Shown piece after piece: positions 5,460 through 7,742 of a DNA stretch of 7,742 nucleotides (positions within the stretch are counted from its first letter, which is position 1; every line of letters starts with the position of its first letter). Both the position numbers and the translations under genes were made by a program. The notes under the pieces are model-generated. The model was not told the DNA's origin and ran no database searches. It saw only the letters and a program-made list of their open reading frames with translations. The stretch is from Candidatus Hydrogenedentota bacterium (GTDB lineage Bacteria; Hydrogenedentota; Hydrogenedentia; Hydrogenedentales; SCBR16-9): positions 1 to 7,742 of the forward strand of contig SKJD01000189.1 in the NCBI GenBank assembly GCA_007116095.1, given 5' to 3'.

Positions 5460-7517
5460 TCAAGCCTGGACGTCGGCTGCCTCTTGCTTGGCATTGTCTT
5501 TGTTTTGCGATTTTGCCTCCATTGCCTCGCCGGTATCTCGCAGCCAGACGTAAATCCCGAAGGCGATTACAATACTCTGCACAATCCAGTATATCGCGAC
5601 AATATTCATTATACCACTGGTGAAGCCGTAACTATGCAGGCCCACCCCGAGCAGGTTCACGCCCCACCACGCAAAGACGATAATCATCCCAAGTATGATG
5701 GAGGTAATGGCGATTCCCAGGTCCCGGATATATCCTCCCATGCGTGCATGCAGGATGACCAGACTCCACAGGCAAATCATCAGCGCACCGTTTTCCTTGG
5801 GGTCCCAGCCCCAGAAACGGCCCCAGCTATCGTTCGCCCAAACGCCGCCCAGAATGGTGCCCACGACCGAGAAGACCAGCCCGAAGCATAGCGCGCCATA
5901 GGTCATCCGGGTGATATTTTTATACTGTTTCTTGTTGTCTTCCTTGATTCGGAACAACTTGCCAAAAATGTAGATATGGGCTAGGGCCGCCGCCAACAAC
6001 CCGCCTGCGTAGCCGATGGTAATGGTGATAACGTGGATGCTGAGCCAATAATTACTGTCCAGCACGGCGACCAGGCTGGGCATTGTATCGACGGCTTCCT
6101 TCGCCTCGTATCGAAAGGCGAGAAAGAGCCCAAAACTACCCAGGAACGCCCCGACAGAACCGGCAATGCCCTGGCGGTTTAAGAACTCGATAATTATAGC
6201 GATCACGACTGCAACCGCCGTGATAAAAAGAATGGTTTCATACAAGGTAGTGACCGGCGGCCGCCCGCGAATGATGCAGCGCAATACAATACCGATAATC
6301 AACAGCAGCGTGGGTACGATAAGGGCCCACGGCAACGCCCGGTGCAATACTTGAATGCGCGGCATCAACCAGTACATGGTCGCCAGCAAAAAGCAGAGCA
6401 CGTAGGTCCACTGACTCCAGAACAAGAACTGCCAGCGGTAGAAGAAGACTTCAAACGGAACCTTGCTGTATTCGCCCCGCGCATTCGCCATGCTGGTCAC
6501 GTCCTGGTGGAAGTCAGCCAGCGCCGCTTGAAACGCGATGCGATCTCCACGCTGACCTTTCAGCGACTCCAGTTTCGCCAACAGCGCAATATGCTCTTCA
6601 TGAGGCTCGACAAAGGCAAACGCGGCTGCGGTCAAGTCCGCGGGAGTCAGCCATTCGGCCATATCTTCCCGAAGTCCCGGAAAGAGCGGGATACCCTGTG
6701 CGAAACGCGCCACGGTGTCCAGTTCCGACATCAAGCGGCTGAGTGCGGCGATCTCCTGGTCCAGTGATTCGTCCCCATGCTCCTGGGCTTCCGTCCGCAA
6801 GGTATCCATCAATCCCGGCATGCGCTGCAACACCGCACTGAGCGGCACGCCATCCGTCTCGGGAAAGGTATCGCCCACGATACCTTCGTCAATCACGGCA
6901 AAGCGGTGATCCGAGAAGTCCAGGAAATGCATCATCTGCTCGAACTGCATGAGGTTCTGCGCAATGTTGATTATTTCCTGCTCCACGGGGGTGCGGTAGG
7001 CCACATCAATATCTGTGTACTCACGCGCCATCTGCATGAGTCGGGTTCGCGCCTGAGACAACTCCGCATAGGAATAGCGATCCCGGCGCTCTTGATGCGC
7101 CGTCAGGCCGATGGCTGTAATGGATTCACTGTTGTTTACGATGAAGGTGGCGTAATGTTGTGCAATCTCCGGGTAGAACAGAATGTCCATCAACCACTCG
7201 GATGGTCCGATGCGCTCGCCGTCCGGCGTGCGGAAAGAGCGCTGGCCGTTGATGCGCAACATCGCAAACTGCGCGTAGGTATCCAGGGGCTTGACGCGTC
7301 CCCCTTCCTGGACCGGCAATGAAGCGAAGAGATCGACGCTTTCCTGACTCCAACGGGGCACTGTCGGGCCTTCAAAGCCTTCGTACGCAGCCGCTTCGGA
7401 AGCGAAGCCGGTGATGAGCACAGCAAGTAGCCCCAATACCATTGTCCGCCAGGCATATCGGTTAGGATTTAAAACGGTACAGTTCAATTTGCGGGATGTG
7501 ATGGACTGTGCGGTCAT
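5460..7517 (-). CDS. ccsA: Cytochrome c biogenesis protein CcsA (ResC-type haem exporter/ligase) with long extracytoplasmic region
   Basis: Integral membrane half of the System II cytochrome c maturation machine. With ResB/CcsB it carries haem across the membrane and ligates it to CXXCH apocytochromes outside. The 685-residue protein has an N-terminal hydrophobic segment (25-40) and a roughly 325-residue region to about 365 that should lie outside the membrane. That region opens with LPVQEGGRVKPLDTYAQFAM and WLMDILFYP. A CcsA core follows, with hydrophobic segments near 370-386, 397-416, 427-446, 455-468, 489-518, 539-558, 577-592, 599-616 and 637-659. The haem-handling tryptophan-rich motif is intact (WANDSWGRFWGWDPKE, 560-575), flanked by candidate haem histidines His495 and His628, and RGRPPVTTLYETILF (417-431) is also typical. 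Ordinary CcsA proteins are about 300 residues, so half of this one is extra. The ATG overlaps the ResB stop as ATGA, with GGAG 9 nt upstream, indicating translational coupling. The family call is firm. Confidence 0.93.
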   Translation of the reverse strand: MTAQSITSRKLNCTVLNPNRYAWRTMVLGLLAVLITGFASEAAAYEGFEGPTVPRWSQESVDLFASLPVQEGGRVKPLDTYAQFAMLRINGQRSFRTPDGERIGPSEWLMDILFYPEIAQHYATFIVNNSESITAIGLTAHQERRDRYSYAELSQARTRLMQMAREYTDIDVAYRTPVEQEIINIAQNLMQFEQMMHFLDFSDHRFAVIDEGIVGDTFPETDGVPLSAVLQRMPGLMDTLRTEAQEHGDESLDQEIAALSRLMSELDTVARFAQGIPLFPGLREDMAEWLTPADLTAAAFAFVEPHEEHIALLAKLESLKGQRGDRIAFQAALADFHQDVTSMANARGEYSKVPFEVFFYRWQFLFWSQWTYVLCFLLATMYWLMPRIQVLHRALPWALIVPTLLLIIGIVLRCIIRGRPPVTTLYETILFITAVAVVIAIIIEFLNRQGIAGSVGAFLGSFGLFLAFRYEAKEAVDTMPSLVAVLDSNYWLSIHVITITIGYAGGLLAAALAHIYIFGKLFRIKEDNKKQYKNITRMTYGALCFGLVFSVVGTILGGVWANDSWGRFWGWDPKENGALMICLWSLVILHARMGGYIRDLGIAITSIILGMIIVFAWWGVNLLGVGLHSYGFTSGIMNIVAIYWIVQSIVIAFGIYVWLRDTGEAMEAKSQNKDNAKQEAADVQA

Positions 7518-7742
7518 GCGCTCATTCTCCGTTGCTCACGCTTCAGGTACTTGGTCAATTTCTGGAGAAAATGGATAATCAACCCGACCGCAATGACATA
7601 GCAGGCATAGGTAGGCCATTGGTCGGCGGGGTTCAACACCACGGCAAAGGTCGAGAACAGCGGCTCATTGGGTCCGGCGCCTTCCGGCCCCCACGACGCC
7701 TGGAAGAAGGTGTAGCCGCGGTGACGCAACGGCTCATTCATC
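7514..7742 (-). CDS. resB: Cytochrome c biogenesis protein ResB/CcsB, C-terminal fragment (cut by window edge)
   Basis: Only the last 75 or so codons are in the window; the gene continues beyond base 7742. The visible part begins MNEPLRHRGYTFFQASW, followed by STFAVVLNPADQWP, a C-terminal motif typical of ResB/Ccs1. The Met at 7741 is very probably internal. One membrane segment (about residues 43-60 of the fragment) follows and ends in a basic cytoplasmic tail (KREQRR). ResB partners CcsA in haem delivery and ligation to c-type cytochromes on the outer face of the membrane. Its TGA stop overlaps the ccsA ATG by 4 nt, so the two are one operon and are probably made in equal amounts. Some bacteria have the two fused as CcsBA; here they are separate. 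Confidence 0.85.
   Translation of the reverse strand, partial: MNEPLRHRGYTFFQASWGPEGAGPNEPLFSTFAVVLNPADQWPTYACYVIAVGLIIHFLQKLTKYLKREQRRMSA
7527..7530 (-). promoter_or_regulatory. Ribosome binding site of ccsA inside resB
   Basis: GGAG on the minus strand lies 9 nt before the ccsA ATG at 7517 and within the resB coding sequence. It supports starting CcsA at the ATGA overlap rather than at the later Met26 (ATG at 7442), which sits at the edge of the N-terminal hydrophobic segment. Confidence 0.5.

Noticed and set aside
4082..5623. A 513-codon open frame on the plus strand, antisense to pdxA and the propeller gene
   Set aside because: It is fully explained as the opposite-strand shadow of two well-supported genes; its translation has no recognisable motif and is rich in Arg, His and Gly as GC-rich antisense frames usually are.
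1..7742. Defence system, prophage, CRISPR, transposon or biosynthetic cluster
   Set aside because: All six genes are explained by common enzyme, transport or surface families, and no integrase, transposase, nuclease, spaced repeat array or RNA gene is visible.

Overview
The window is ordinary, dense bacterial protein-coding DNA with moderate-to-high GC. It holds six genes in two blocks that converge near base 2900. I see no tRNA, rRNA, CRISPR array, insertion sequence, integrase, phage gene or toxin-antitoxin pair. The organism cannot be named securely. A Tat-exported xylose-isomerase-like TIM-barrel protein, a secreted FG-GAP propeller and a System II (ResB/CcsA) cytochrome c maturation pair with a long extracytoplasmic region on CcsA together suggest a didermic, respiring environmental bacterium. 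A PVC/FCB-like or candidate phylum such as Planctomycetota or Hydrogenedentota is possible, but this is a weak inference from gene style alone.

Plus-strand block (1-2878): an alpha/beta hydrolase, cut at its 5' end by the window edge, carries an approximately 350-residue charged low-complexity tail. Its last codons overlap by 8 nt the start of a Tat-signal sugar phosphate isomerase/epimerase-like protein. The overlap and a strong ribosome binding site inside the upstream gene indicate one translationally coupled operon.

Convergence zone (2879-2955, 77 nt): a perfect 12-bp inverted repeat overlaps the last codons of the minus-strand block and probably acts as a two-way transcription end, though it lacks a U-tract.

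Minus-strand block (7742 down to 2956), in transcription order: the C-terminal end of ResB (cut by the window edge), ccsA joined to it by an ATGA overlap, a 154-nt gap, pdxA (vitamin B6 synthesis), and after a short spacer a secreted seven-bladed FG-GAP/VCBS propeller protein. ResB and CcsA together form the haem export and cytochrome c haem ligation machine. PdxA is a cytoplasmic enzyme, and its link to the other genes is only positional.

I found no convincing previously undescribed system. The features most worth a second look are the block-charged tail of the hydrolase with its in-frame hexanucleotide repeat, the coupling of that hydrolase to an exported isomerase-like protein, and the inverted repeat at the convergence point.
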